A stretch of 64,000 nucleotides of DNA. Origin: Chrysopilus asiliformis (lineage: Eukaryota; Arthropoda; Insecta; Diptera; Rhagionidae). The translations under genes were made by a program, and so were the position numbers. This document shows, piece after piece, positions 47,991 to 60,547 of this stretch (position 1 is its first letter; the number at the start of each line of letters is the position of its first letter). The stretch covers positions 70,384,274-70,448,273 of the forward strand of contig OZ035962.1 in the NCBI GenBank assembly GCA_964034945.1, written 5' to 3'. The notes under the pieces are model-generated. The model was not told the DNA's origin, made no database searches, and saw only the letters and a list, made by a program, of their open reading frames with translations.

Positions 47991-48879
47991 GTTCTGGCAA
48001 TTGTAGCTTTTCTTATATTTAAATATTTTTTTTTATAAATAGAGACTTTCTACAGATTCATTTTTATATTATATACATTTTTTGTACATGTATGCATATC
48101 TGATGATAAATCGGACAAGCGTAAATACATTTGCATTACCTTATATGAACGGTTCAATGAATAAGTAGTATATCTACACTACAACGTTCAATTGTTATCT
48201 TCTTTTGTTCTGCAATTTCTTTTACCCATTTTTCAGTTTGTGTTCTGTTGGTTGCTTTGGTCGATTTCATTTTATTTTGAGTGATGGAAGTGGGTCAATG
48301 GACGAAGATTTTGTTGAATTTTGCTATAATTATGATTAAAGTGTAGAAAATCGAAATTTGATGTATATTTTGGTAGAAAGAAATTGGTTTCTACAAGTAA
48401 ACTTGTGCCAATGTGCCACATTTATCATTTGGAAATACCGATAAAAAATCTTAACCGCTGGCATCAAATTAATATCTAAAAATTAAACAGGTAAGGTAAT
48501 TGTAACACGTGTGAAGAAAATGTTTGAATTTTCTTTCTCATAAAAACAGGAGCCAAATCTCCGAGATACATCCTTTGCAGAAATGGATAGAAGTTACCGT
48601 ATTTTTATAAGATTTAAAAAAACGAGTATATGCCTAAAAAACAGTTGTATAGGGTCGTATTTCCAGTCCTGTGAGTCGGGAAGAGATGCGGTAAGTTACA
48701 TTTTGTTACTTAGCACATAGAGAGGGTCATATGGCACTTTTCCTCCGTCGGCGGTGGGGATGGAGGGGAGAAAGCGCAAAAACTCGATTAAAAAAAAAAC
48801 CGGTGAACCGATTTCCAGTGTATATTTTGGTTAGGACCATAAAAATATTTGTGAAGGAGTGGTGCTAAGGGTAGAAGGG
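47991..48879. other. Nothing clearly recognised
   Basis: A diverged dispersed-repeat stretch (ACCGGTGAACCGATTTCCAG) lies near 48800. No gene seen. Confidence 0.4.
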
Positions 48880-49225
48880 GGAATAAAAAAATTAAATAAG
48901 CTATTTCAGGAACGCTTTGAAAAACTAAATAGTTTTACATGCTACAGCCATTCATGTCATACTGATTTTACTTGTGAACATGATGCAGAGTTTAATCAGA
49001 AAATCCCCTCACCTACGAGCTTTCAAAGTCAAATCGGGGAGTTTAATATCTGGCAGACATTTTCAAGGGAAGTCCTATATTGCTGATGAAAGGTACTACG
49101 ACTTCAAAAACAATACGGCATCGCTAGTTCCAAAAAGCCGAGTTTTATTTGGTTTAATATTTATTTATTCCAATGGGAATTTAATGTATAAAAAAGTGAA
49201 ATCACAAAAATTACTCTGAGATGAA
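48880..49225 (+). repeat. Dispersed repeat H, copy 1
   Basis: TTTCAGGAACGCTTTGAAAA, GATGCAGAGTTTAATCAGAA, CACGAGCTTTCAAAGTCAAA-type and TACGACTTCAAAAACAATAC match the segment at 50670-50890, and the tail AAGTGAAATCACAAAAATTA matches 51225-51260. Open frames here are not conserved between copies. Confidence 0.8.
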
Positions 49226-49515
49226 AACTGATAGGAAATTAGAAGCCGACCGTTTAGATCTGACACTTCATTCTGTGAATTTTTTTCTGCGAAACAGTAA
49301 AATCATTTACATTAATATCAAAATTAAAGAACAGAACAGAAGTTTTTTCATATAAAAACGGCAGTATAAATTCAAATTCTGTGAACTTATTCTGCGACAG
49401 ATTGAAAGTGCTGCAGAATAAGTTCCGGCAAAAATCACTAATCTAAACGATCCAAGGGTTTCCAGTGTGAAAAGCTACAAGCGTATAGATAATATTTCGC
49501 AGTTTGTATAGACTA

Positions 49516-50160
49516 TAACTTTCGAATACGAAGAAGTATAATAAAGTATTGTATTCATGAAAAATTTCGACCTCTTAATTTTGCCTAAAAATCATTTGCC
49601 GAACACCCCGAGTCGGTTGGAGTCATATTATAAAAATTCCTTTCTCTCCGTCAGTCTGTGTACAAGATTTCTGAAAAAATACTACAGCCATAAAATTTGG
49701 CAGGTATATTTGGTCTTAGAATGGAACGATCTTATCAACTTTTGGTAGAAATCCGTTAACCGGAAGTAACCAAACTGGCGGTTTTTTTTAAAGCACAATT
49801 TTATTTTTTGCTATTTACTTCGAACCTACACATTTTTCAATATCTCAAACCGGTATCGAGGTATACCTTTATTTCAAAAAAATCAGTCTACAATTATCTC
49901 GAAAAAAAAAACGATTTTTATACCGTTATCCGCTACCTTTTACCGTTATTGATATATTTTCATTAGAAGATAAAAAAAAATATATTTTTGCAAATTGTTT
50001 GCAAACTAACGGCTTTTCGAAAAAAAAGCAGAAGAATTAAATTCTCTATATTTTTGCCCCTAGTAAACTAATATTTCGTTCGTGTCAATTGAGCAGAAAT
50101 GTAGATTTTGTATAAGAAAGTCATGTGCTTTCACATTAGATATCTTTCAGTTCGAATTTG
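49516..50160 (+). repeat. Dispersed repeat family F2, copy c
   Basis: GTATAATAAAGTATTGTATT, TCCGTCAGTCTGTGTACAAG, TTACCGTTATTGATATATTT and terminal GTAGATTTTGTATAAGAAAG. Confidence 0.85.
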
Positions 50161-50529
50161 AGGCGAATAAACCAATTTGCATGCGTAATTTCTTAGTTTT
50201 CTGTGTCCACAACGCGGCAGATTACAATATTTGATCAAGTTGAGATTTTTTTCTTCAGATTTTTTTTTTCATTTTAGCTGTTGCTTTAAATGATTTGAAT
50301 TATGTTTTCTGGTTTTTTTTCTCTATTTTTCGTATCTTTTTTAATTTTTGTTTGTCTTATATTTTGAACAGAGTGGAGCAAAATTTGTCAACGAGGGAAT
50401 TATAACACATGTGTGATGATAAGAGGTAATTTCGTAATTTTTCTCAGGCTATTTTTCTTGTTGTGTTCAGTTTTCATAAAGAGGTGAACGAATCTTCGCG
50501 AATCTGTGGGAACGATTCAATAGCCATAA

Positions 50530-51380
50530 ACTGATATGTCTCCAACAAAAAATGCTAATTTAATTTGTTTTATTTTAACATAGAGGTACATCTTGGACTA
50601 TTTTATTAAATTAATAAATGTTTTCACATTTTAAAATTTGTGATTTTTCTATGTTTTTTTAAAAAGGAAATTTCAGGAACGCTTTGAGAAAATAACTCGT
50701 TTTCATACTCCAGTCATTCATGTAATACTGATTCTACTTGTGAACGTGATGCAGAGTTTAATCAGAAAATCCCCTCACCCACGAGCTTTCAAAGTCAAAT
50801 CGGGGAATTTGGTATCTGCCAAGCCGTAATCGGGAAGTTTTATACCGCAGATGACAGGTGGTACGACTTCAAAAACAATACAACATGAATAGCTGGAGTA
50901 TGAAAAACGAGTGCGTTTTTGAAACTGTTTTTTAAGTATTATATTTCAGAAACCTCCAAACAACTATCAAAAAATCTAAAAAAAAATTACATAAAATTTT
51001 ATTTTGAATTGGATAAATTGTGGAATATTATTGAAAGTTTAACACTGGAGGAAAATTTAAATGGAGTTCAATTCAAATCACCAGAAAAAACTAGGTATAC
51101 ATTCGATTAAAATCTGATTTAGACTGTATATTCTCAACGAGGCATTTATTAAAAATTTTCGCTGATTTCAAAAATACTAGTTTTATTTGTTTTAAAGTTT
51201 ATTTATTCTGCGATTGATGTATAAAAAAGTGAAATCACAAAAATTACTCAGATGAAAACTGATATGTCTCCAACAAAAAATGCCAAATTTGTTTAATTTT
51301 AATTATATTGGACTATTTGATTAAATTAATAAATGTTTTTACATTTTAAAATTTGTGATTTTTTAAATGTTTTGGAAATA
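50530..51380 (+). repeat. Tandem segmental duplication (~730-bp spacing) including repeat H copy 2
   Basis: GATATGTCTCCAACAAAAAA, then ATTAAATTAATAAATGTTTT and CACATTTTAAAATTTGTGAT occur at about 50535-50650 and again at 51262-51365. Repeat H copy 2 occupies 50670-50890 and its tail 51225-51260, split by a further segment. Confidence 0.75.
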
Positions 51381-51871
51381 TCCTTTAAAAATATTCGGAA
51401 AATATTAATGGATGTAAAATCTTTACAATTGCCGATAGATAATACATTTTTTTAAAGAAAAATTATTGTTTTTAGTTATGTTTTTTAAATTTCTTACATT
51501 ATTAAAAGAACTTTAAAAATCGAAATCAGTGTAAAACTTTTGAATAAAATGTAAGGAGTTAAAAAAACTCCACATGAGGTTTGAATTCATGCTTAAAAAT
51601 TTACATGAGGCTAATTACCCGTCAACTTACTCACCGGCATTATGAAGTACTTAACCATAGTTCGCCATATTTATATACATAGCTAACTGTTTAAAATGCT
51701 TCATAATACCGGCACTTATTCAGTTATATCAATGGTGGTGATAATAATACATTTGAATGATTTTATTGATTATCCGTCAAATTTAATTTGAATTTTTTAA
51801 TTATTTTTTGTATTATTTAAAAAAAATAAGCGTTAGGGTTATAAGAAGGGATGTTGAAAAGAACCGAGTTT
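51381..51871. other. Nothing recognised
   Basis: AT-rich; CTTCATAATACCGGCA at 51702 is an inverse of TGCCGGTATTATGAAG-like text at 51634, a loose palindrome. Confidence 0.4.
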
Positions 51872-51947
51872 CCGTTTTTCGCAGAACCGGTTCCTGAAAA
51901 GTTTCGTGACCGGGTAATTTCCAGGAACCGATTCTGCGAAAAACGGG
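51872..51947. repeat. Hairpin with 25-bp arms, GC-rich
   Basis: CCGTTTTTCGCAGAACCGGT is inverted as ACCGATTCTGCGAAAAACGG around the centre. The neighbouring GGGTACCC and ACCCGGTTCC words resemble the hAT element at 16881. Confidence 0.75.
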
Positions 51948-53601
51948 TACCCTGTGCCGAGTCCAAAAACCGACTACCCGGTTCCGAATCCAGGAACAGA
52001 AAACAAAAAGATTTTGGCTTAGCAAAACCCACAAATGCACATTACATTGTTCAATTTTGACTGTCAATTTATTAATAATTTAATTTTATTATGAAAATTT
52101 CACAGTTATACATATATGAATGACAATATTATGTAACATCTTTTGTTTCGAATGTCTTCATTAGATAACTAATACAAAAATAATAAATCAACATTTTTCC
52201 TGAATGGGCATTCGGGAATTCAAAAAGTGAAATGAAAATTGAAATATGTATTAATATTCGTATTCTAACATGTAAAATTTTAATATTCATAATAAATATC
52301 TTTCTCTTTCAACTAATAAGGTTGTAATTGATGCTGCGTATCAGAAACATTTTATTGCCATCAACATGTGGGGTCCTCCATGTCTATCTCTTTCAAAGCA
52401 ATCGAAAATCAATTAAAATGCTAAAAAGGCAGCCAAACCTCTTTTATACCTTTTGTTACGTGCGAAGATTAAAAAAACATGATAGAAATGTCTTTTCATT
52501 GATTAAAGAACTGGATTTTTTAATTCATTTGATTGGGTCATTGGAGTATTTATGAATGATATTCACTGGATAAATAGAACACAAGTTGATGTGTAAAGAT
52601 ATATTCTTCTCTCTCTTAAAAAAACATAGAAACTATCTTTAGCAAAGATGCAGTATTTAGATATTTGTATATAAAAAACTTATAAAAAATTTAAAAAAGC
52701 TTTTATTTAAAAAAAATGCACTAAAAATGCATTTATGCACTAAAGAGGAAAAAATATTTTTTTGGTACTGTGTATCAGAAATAAAAGCGAGATAAATATC
52801 ACATCAGCTTTTGAAAATTTTGGCTACGCTTTCCGTGTCAACATCCGTGTCGGGATAAGATTGTCTAACTGGGCTACCTCTTCCTAGCATTTATAAGAAA
52901 AAGTATCTATAAAACCTGAATAGCGACGACAACGAGTGAATTTAGTTCTGTAGTTTATTTGTCTTCCCATTTTTATAGATAATATATTACATAGTATGTA
53001 AAACATTAATTAAAGTGTTGTAAAATCTGCTACACCAATGGTGCTAAACATGCAGCCCACGGACCGAATGCAGCATATAACTGGTGGTAACAAAAATTTA
53101 ATAAAAGGTTCGAAGTTTAATATTTTAAAATTTTGGCAGCCTGGCATAGTTATTAGAATAGTATGAACAGAAAAGATCTATAATGCAATAAAAAATCGTG
53201 TAGGTTTTAACTTTAACGTACATATTTAGACTCGACATACGCAAGAAATTTTAGTGAATCTGATTTTGTTTAAAAATTTTCACGTTCAGAATAGATTTTT
53301 CAAATATATGTATTATTTTTTTTATGTTTCAATAGTATGTTAATTTTTAAATTTAATTTGAGTGCTAATATTAAAGAACAGCTACCGTAATGTTTTTTGT
53401 AATGCGACTCGCGGTTTGGTGTAGAAACCTCAATAAGAGTTTAACAGCCGTGTTCTACACATTTAGCTTTTACTCAAAACCTTCCCTTGATAAATCTTTA
53501 GGTACGTCCATGAATTGAAATCACCTATTTTAGTTGTATTCCCGATTTCCGTTTACAAAATAGTTAGATTTACTATTTTTTTTCTCTGTGTGTATACTGT
53601 C
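51948..53601. other. Mostly unrecognised; contains a family Y fragment
   Basis: Family Y at 52677-52800 (AAAAGCTTTTATTTAAAAAA, GGTACTGTGTATCAGAAATA). A 75-residue frame at 52328 has no known domain. Confidence 0.5.
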
Positions 53602-53609
53602 GTTATCAC

Positions 53610-53706
53610 TAGAGTCCGTCCGATTAATTGGCTTCGGCTGTGGCCGAGGGTTGAGAAAAATGCCGATGTTCAGCTTCGGCCAAAAACTTATCTTCGGTAG
53701 ACTCTA
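53610..53706. mobile_element. Tiny hAT MITE (97 bp)
   Basis: TAGAGTCCGTCCGATTAATT at the left and TAGAGTCTACCGAAGATAAG inverted at the right, flanked by a perfect 8-bp duplication GTTATCAC (53602-53609, 53707-53714). Rich in GGCTTCGGC/GCCGAAGCC words. Confidence 0.88.
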
Positions 53707-53714
53707 GTTATCAC

Positions 53715-54764
53715 TTGTGGCCGGCGAAAATCTCGGTTTCGGCGAGAAATTACACTTTCGATCAATCTTTTGGCCGAAACCGAAACTTATCTGGGAAAAA
53801 TTATTACTGGCTATTCATATATCAAAATTTAAAATATCTGACTTTTGATGTATTTATAAAAATTGGGAGCTTTTTTTCTAAAAAACGGATATTTTTTTAT
53901 AACACTGTTTTGGGAATACTATTTGTATCTGTCAAAATCACTATCACGTCGACCGGGTCGAACATATACAGCTAAATAATTGTCCTAATACGAGAAAATC
54001 ATATTGCATTTTTTTTTGTTATTATACCTACCAACAATTATAGCAACAATCTCTTTTTGTTTATTTTAAATATTGTTTTGTTTGGATTATATACTTTTTG
54101 TCATTTTGGGCAAACATTATTAAGAAAATAATTTTGAACTACGAAAATGTTCGTCACAAACACTTTAAAAACATTAATATTGTTTACGCCATAAAATTAA
54201 AATTAAGGTACTTTACTATAAACATAAAAATAATTCTCCAAATATTTTTTCCGGAAAAGATTTTTTTGAAAGGAAACATCAAGTTTCGATATTGAGAATC
54301 ATTGGTCGTCAGGGTGACGCCATTATCTCTGTCACTGAGCTGACCACGAAGGATGTGGACGAAACTGAACCCAAACAAGGAATATTTCTTGTGGTATTTG
54401 GATTCTTATTTTCGCTGACCAAGGCGGTTTTTTATTTATTACTTCAGAACAAAACTAAGTTTGAAATGGTCTCAAGTTGAAATAAAAATTCTTCATATAA
54501 AAATTGGGTAATGATTTTAACTCGCATAGGGTGTTGTATAGGTAAAAAAAATTCAACATTTCGTCAATAAGAATATTCTAAAAAAAAAAACTAAATACCT
54601 GCAGGTGCTCTCGCCTATTGTTCTGAAAATAAAAAAATGAGCGTTTTAAAAATTTGTTTTTCTTTCCATTATAAATGTTTTTTTATTGAATTGTGGGCTC
54701 TAACGGCATCTTTATTTTCCTTTCTTATCAAACTTAATAAAATATAACATCAACAATTTTATTT
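53715..54764. other. Nothing recognised
   Basis: Open frames at 53715, 54098 and 54292 carry no recognisable domain; 54311-54340 is GC-richer but without splice context I trust. Confidence 0.5.
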
Positions 54765-54990
54765 AGCTTGCCTTTTTGTCTGTTTGTTAGGTTCAAATCT
54801 TGTAACTTAAAGTCGACCCGTTTCCGCATATTCGATTAAGTGAAAATTTGGCACATATACGTAACTCAATACAAAACAAAAAAATGGCAGCTGTCACGGA
54901 TCTTCTGGTCTTGACAATTTTTCCAAGCTTGTATAAACTTAGTTCACATTCCTTTAAGATGGACTGAGGTCAACGCAGTAAAAATTCTGA
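54765..54990 (+). repeat. Dispersed repeat family F4, copy b
   Basis: TTTAGCTTGCCTTTTTGTCT, GTTCAAATCTTGTAACTTAA and GTGAAAATTTGGCACATATA align with the copy at 23145; the 122-bp array is absent here. Confidence 0.8.
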
Positions 54991-55044
54991 ATAAAATTCA
55001 CGGAGAAATTCAAGAAAAAATCTCAAGCGCAAACGAAATCTAAA

Positions 55045-56114
55045 AAACATAACAAAAGCTATAATTGCCAATCTGGTGATTTAAGTGAATGGCGAACAGT
55101 TTTATCCAAATTCCACTATGAAGTCAAACTTTCCAAACAGATTTTTTAAAATTTGTTACAATCAGATTTTGATGTATGGGAGTTTTATGTACAATAATAT
55201 CCTGAATAACTTTTGTACTTGGACTTTTTTGATAAGATGCACCGTTTTTGAGATATTCGCAAAAATCGTTTTCGTTCGTATGGGGAGTACCCCCCCCCCC
55301 TAATGGTCCATTTTTGCCCATTAACGAACTTAGCCTCGCATTTTACGAAAAACGAATCTGCGCAAAATTTCAAGTCTCTAGCTCAATTCGTGCGCCCGCA
55401 ATCCGCGCCACAGACAGACGGACAGACAGACGGACGGACGGACATGCAGAAATTAATTATTTTTATACCCGTATGGTGAAACCAAAGGGTATATTAACTT
55501 TGCCTTTCCGTTTGTAACGCCCAGATCCCGTCATCACACACAAAAATGAATTACACCAGTGTGTTTAGAATGATAAAAATAATTAATTTCTGCATGTCCG
55601 TCCGTCTGTCTGTGGCGCAGATTGCGGGCGCACGGATTGAGCTAGAGACTTGAAATTTTGCGCAGATCCGTTTTTCGTAAAATGCGAGGCTAAGTTCGTT
55701 AATGGGCAAAAATGGACCATTAGGGGGGGTACCCCCCATACGAACGAAAACGGTTTTTGTGAATATCTCAAAAACGGTGCATTTTATCAAAAAAGTCCAA
55801 GAACAAAAGTTATTTAGGATATGATTCTACATAAAACTCCCATACATCAAAATCCGATTGGAATAAATTTTAAAAAATCTTATTGGAAAGTTTGACTTCA
55901 AAGTGGAATTTTGGTACAACTGTTCGAATTTTGATACGAATATCACCATACGGGTCTCCAATGATTGCCAGATTGGCAATTATAGCTTTTGTTATGTTTA
56001 TCATTCTAAACACACTGGTGTAATTCATTTTTGTGTGTGATGACGGGATCTTGGCGTTACAAACGGTAAGGCAAAGTTAATATACCCTTTGGTTTCACCA
56101 TACGGGTATAAAAA
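55045..56114 (+). repeat. Dispersed repeat family X, copy 5, interrupted by an inverted X
   Basis: First part 55045-55462 runs from AAACATAACAAAAGCTATAA to the AATTAATTATTTT segment; the second part 56000-56114 continues ATCATTCTAAACACACTGGT to ATACGGGTATAAAAA. The break is filled by X copy 6. Confidence 0.9.
55462..55999 (-). repeat. Dispersed repeat family X, copy 6, inserted in copy 5
   Basis: Full-length minus-strand copy from TATACCCGTATGGTGAAACC to GCTTTTGTTATG. Compared with copy 6's own sequence at the same internal site, TTTAT can be read on both sides, so a duplication of up to 5 bp is possible. Confidence 0.88.
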
Positions 56115-56940
56115 GTGTAATCATATTTTGTCAAAATCGTTCAAATAAAGGATCTATCGTGGGGTCTTAAAAGGTTTGGCGAAAGACAGATGCGATTTTA
56201 GGTATAAGGTATAACACCAGAAAATATCTATTCACTACAGATAATTAAATACATTTAAGAAATCAAAGGTAGTGTTGCAAAAATGCAGCGGTCAAATATG
56301 GGTATGTCTTGCAAAATGATTATTTTCCTTTATATTTTGACGCTTAACTGTCAAAAAAATTATTAAAAATATTTAAATTGCATGCATTACTTGATTTTGC
56401 ATACATTTTAAAAGTTCTATGAAAAGTTCTATTGTTGCTTATCATTAGTTATTTAATCTTGGGTTTGAGCTGTACATTTCTTATATTAATTTAATGCAAA
56501 AAATCAATATAAATATTTTACCAAAAAAAAATAATTTTTTTGATCTTCAAATTATATTTAGTTCGAAAAATGTTTGATCACAGAAAATAAAGCACATTTT
56601 TACTGTTCGGTTTTGATGCTGATATTGCCCATAAATCTCTTGTTTGCCAGTTCGTGTTACTATTACACTTTTGAGTTTTCCTCTAGATAAAGAATTTTTC
56701 TTTATTAAAAATCCTTAGCATAAAAAATGTCTTCATGATTGTCTGTTTCAGTCTTTGTGATTGAGGATGTTTTGTAGGCGTGCATCATGCTCTTAGCGCA
56801 CGGATAAAATATTCAAGGCCTTTTTTTACTATGAGCAAAAAATGTAAAAATGTGTATGCAGGCTACAATTCAGTAAAAATAGAAGCCCAAAACATGTAAA
56901 ATCAGAATTTGGAAAAAGAAATCGAATCAATTTTGAGCTT
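56115..56940. other. Nothing recognised
   Basis: AT-rich spacer. Confidence 0.5.
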
Positions 56941-57295
56941 TTTACTTTCTTATACGTAGTATAATAAAGTATTGTATTCATGAAAAATTTTGACCTCTTA
57001 ATTTTGCCTAAAAACATTTCCCGAACACTCCTGAGTCGATTGGAGAATTATTAAAAAAATGTCTTTCTGTCAGTCTTTTAGTCTATGTACAAGATTTCTC
57101 AAAAACTAATAGCCATGACATTTTACAGGGCTCTTTGTTGAATGGGACGATCCTATCAACTTTTGGTGGAAATCTGTTAATTGAAAGTACCCAAAATGGT
57201 GGCTTTTTAAAAATCGCGATTTCTTTTCTTGTTATTTACTGCCAAACTACGCGTTCCGCACTAGTTTTATGTATATGACCAAAGTTGGACACAAT

Positions 57296-57979
57296 CACCC
57301 CTGTTCTGTAAAACGGCGTTGCGTTAACTTGTTCGATATTTACTCGATCCGTACTCGATAGTTGATTCCAGTGTTCTGGAATATGCAACGTTTCCTTTAA
57401 GTTCAACCGGCAGTAACGCCTCGCAACGCGTTCGATTCTGTTGTTCTGCTACCCGAGTGAGTTAGGTTTTTGAGGTTAGAACTGCCCGCTACAATTTTCT
57501 CGCGTTTGGTTTTGGCCGTGATTGACAAAATGCAAGTTTGGCAAATATTTTTTGAATTTTATGAATCATGATTAATAAAGTGTTTTATTCAAATAGGACT
57601 GGAACTCAAAGTTCAATAAATACTTGACAATTCAACCTATTAATCGACAAAATGAAAGTATAGTTACGACTCTTCACTTAACTTCATTACGTTCGAAGAA
57701 TCTCTCAATAACCTTCTTTGATTTCTCTGTGAATTTACCTCGTCCTGCCTTATTAACAAATTTAATGGGTGTTAAATCCATTTTCAAAATTCAATCAAAC
57801 GTTTTAACTTGCATAACCAAGAAATAAACACAACCAGTTGATTTTTGACACTGCGTTTGCATGCGATGTTTGCCGTATTTTTAAACAGCAAACGCCGTTT
57901 TTCAGAACACCGATCGCGTGCGAATCGAATCGAATGCGTCACGTTTAGCTGCCTAACGCCGTATCTCAGAACTAGGGTG
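57296..57979. mobile_element. TIR element (684 bp) inserted in F2
   Basis: CACCCCTGTTCTGTAAAACG and, inverted, CACCCTAGTTCTGAGATACG, flanked by AAT (57293-57295, 57980-57982). Paralogous F2 copies show the uninterrupted site. A 35-residue minus-strand frame lies inside. Superfamily uncertain; 3-bp duplication suggests a Harbinger relative. Confidence 0.78.
57674..57781 (-). pseudogene. Short basic ORF relic in the TIR element
   Basis: 35 codons: MDLTPIKFVNKAGRGKFTEK then SKKVIERFFERNEVK and TGA. The composition and position close to one end suggest the start of a transposon-encoded protein, but I do not recognise a family. Confidence 0.35.
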
Positions 57980-58063
57980 AATAAAATTTTCTACATTTTT
58001 GTACTTTACTATACACGGTAAAAACTGGAGTCTAATTTTAAGACTTTTTTTCCTACATATAGG

Positions 58064-59519
58064 CAGTGTTGGGGCCAGATAATTATTTTTTTATCTAGAT
58101 AAAGATAAAGATAAATGCTCGTAATGTTTATCTAGATAAGATAATAGATAATGAAAATATGAAAGATAATAGATAAGATAAGATAAAAAGCCAAATTATC
58201 TAGATAATTTTTAGATAAATATTTATTTTGACATTGCACAAAATTCAAAATTACGTACTAAAAAAAATAGCACAAAATTTTTTGCTTTTCTTGATTTCCA
58301 ATTTAAATATAATAAGAAACGAAATAATAATAAAAGAAAACGGATAAGAAACGTTATCGTAACGTAACGAAATAACGAAATGATTTTCGGGCTTTTTCTT
58401 CAAAATTACGTTATAATGAACGTTATAGAAATTCAATTCCGTTACCATAACGAAAAACGAAAAAAATATTACGTTTTTTCGTTGTTTATTAGTATTTCCT
58501 TGTTTTGTTCAGTATTATTTTTTGTGAAATTTCCCACAAAAGTTCATCAAGTATAACCCCACAGACATAAAATATAATCAAAAATATTGGAGTAGTGTTT
58601 TTAATCGTATTTTGATTCTAAATCGGATTTTGTTTTGGCCAGATTCACTCTATTTCTGGAGATACGAAAATGGAAATCTTCTAAGCAAGTTTTTTGGTAG
58701 CGAAAAGATTTTCTTTTTAGTAACTCCAGAAGTAGAGCGAAATTCTATATCTTTGATATCAAAATCACGCTTTTGTGGAGACAGTTTTTTTAATGAACAA
58801 AACTTTTGTGTGATTTTTTGTCTTTTGTATTTTTTAATGATTTTTTAACTTAATAATCACGTTTTTTTTCCGTTTTTATTTGTATTTTCTTTTTGCTGAG
58901 TTTTATTATTTGTTATACAATTTATTTTTATGGAAACTGAACTGAATTACTTTGTGATAAACTATTATTACAGTGCGTTTTTTTGTTTTCAGTTTCAATA
59001 CAATGTGTAATGTAACGGAATAATAACATTATAACGTAACGAAATTAAGTTTTTTATCGATACAAAACGAAATAACGTCACGAAATATAAGTTTAATTTT
59101 GCTACGTAAGGAAATTTATAACGTTATGATTTTTTATTTCGTTCATAGCCCGGTTTACACTTGGCAACAGTTACTGGCAGAACTTTTTTTTTATGGACAA
59201 GAGAAGAGAGGCGAGGGAAAGAGTGACACTTCGCTTCCTTGTCCGTAAACAAAAATTGTTGCCAAGTATAAAACTGTTCCTAAAAAAAAGTTTTTAGGTT
59301 TTCAAAAGTATGCAGAAAACAATTTCGTTTCAGCATTTTTTCAGATTTAATTTTTTGATTTTCGGTGGTAACGATTATCTCTAGATAAATGGGATTTTCC
59401 TTTATCTAGATAAGATAAAGATAACTTTTTTGGGGTGTTATCTAGATAAGATAAAGATAACATTTTTTTTTATCTAGATGATTATCTAGATAATTATTAT
59501 CTAGATAACCCCAACACTG
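58064..59519. mobile_element. hAT MITE, copy 2 (1456 bp)
   Basis: Same family and orientation as 42596-44058, differing by a handful of substitutions and small indels. Flanked by a perfect 8-bp duplication CATATAGG (58056-58063, 59520-59527). It lies only 50 bp inside the host element. Confidence 0.96.
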
Positions 59520-59714
59520 CATATAGGTCAACACCTTTTTGAGCCTAAAAATCAAACTTAAAAGTTTGAAATTATTTTCCTTTTAAATAGTATTATCCGG
59601 TCTAAATTTAAGGTATTAAAATTTAAATTTTAGTCTAAAAAAATCTAAAAATTAGTTCCAAATTTCTAAAAATTCTCAAATTAAAACCTTACGGTTTAAG
59701 TTTAAGATGTCTGA

Positions 59715-60379
59715 TGCCCGGTTCGTCAGTGACAGTTTAAACTCCGTTTAACCGGCGATAAAGTTTAAACTGCCGTTTAGCACGAAATTGTGTTTTTCAG
59801 TGACAGTTTATCTCTAACCAAAAGTTTAAACGGAGTTTAACTTAAACGGCCATGGATGAGGGTTTAAACTGCCGTTTTTCAAAACTTATTTGTCATTTGT
59901 AGATCCATGAAGAATAAAACACATAAAAATGGACTGCATCACTTTTTTTTTGCTCTCCACAATTTCACTATATTTTTTTACACATTTGAAACACAATTAC
60001 AACCGAAATAACAACCGAAATCACAACGGAAATAGCATCCGAAATAACAACCGAAATCACAACCAAAATAACAACCGAAATAATAACCGAAATTAAAATT
60101 GTTTTATTTTTTATAGAATTTTATAATTAATGCGTAAACAAATATTACGAAAGTGATAACTAGACAAATACATCAATGATTTTATGACTGAAAAATTTGA
60201 CATTTCAATATATTTTACTTGTATAGTAGACTGCAAAATTGACAAAAAAGTTTAAACTTTAGTTTAATAAAACGTTCAATTCCGTTTGCCTGAAAAACAC
60301 CAAAAGTTTAAACTGTCGTTTAAACTTCATTGTGAGTTTAACTAAACTAAAGTTTAAACTTTCACTGAAAAACCGGGCA
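59715..60379. mobile_element. TGCCCGG-ended MITE (665 bp)
   Basis: TGCCCGGTTCGTCAGTGACA and, inverted, TGCCCGGTTTTTCAGTGAAA, flanked by TGA (59712-59714, 60380-60382). Sub-terminal CAGTTTAAAC / GTTTAAACTG words in many copies. A 3-bp duplication points to a PIF/Harbinger relative, with a non-TWA target. Confidence 0.75.
60001..60095 (+). repeat. 12-bp minisatellite, eight copies
   Basis: AACCGAAATAAC and one-base variants in tandem, inside the TGCCCGG element. Confidence 0.9.
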
Positions 60380-60547
60380 TGAGTCTTAAATTAAGACTGA
60401 AATGGTTAAAAAATATTCATAAACTTCTAAAATTCGTAAATTATCCGGGTAAATAATACTATCCGGTCTAAATTTAAGACTTAAAAGTTTTAATTTCAAA
60501 CTGAAATTATTAACTCAAATTTAGACTTCGAAGTTTAAATTTCAAAC

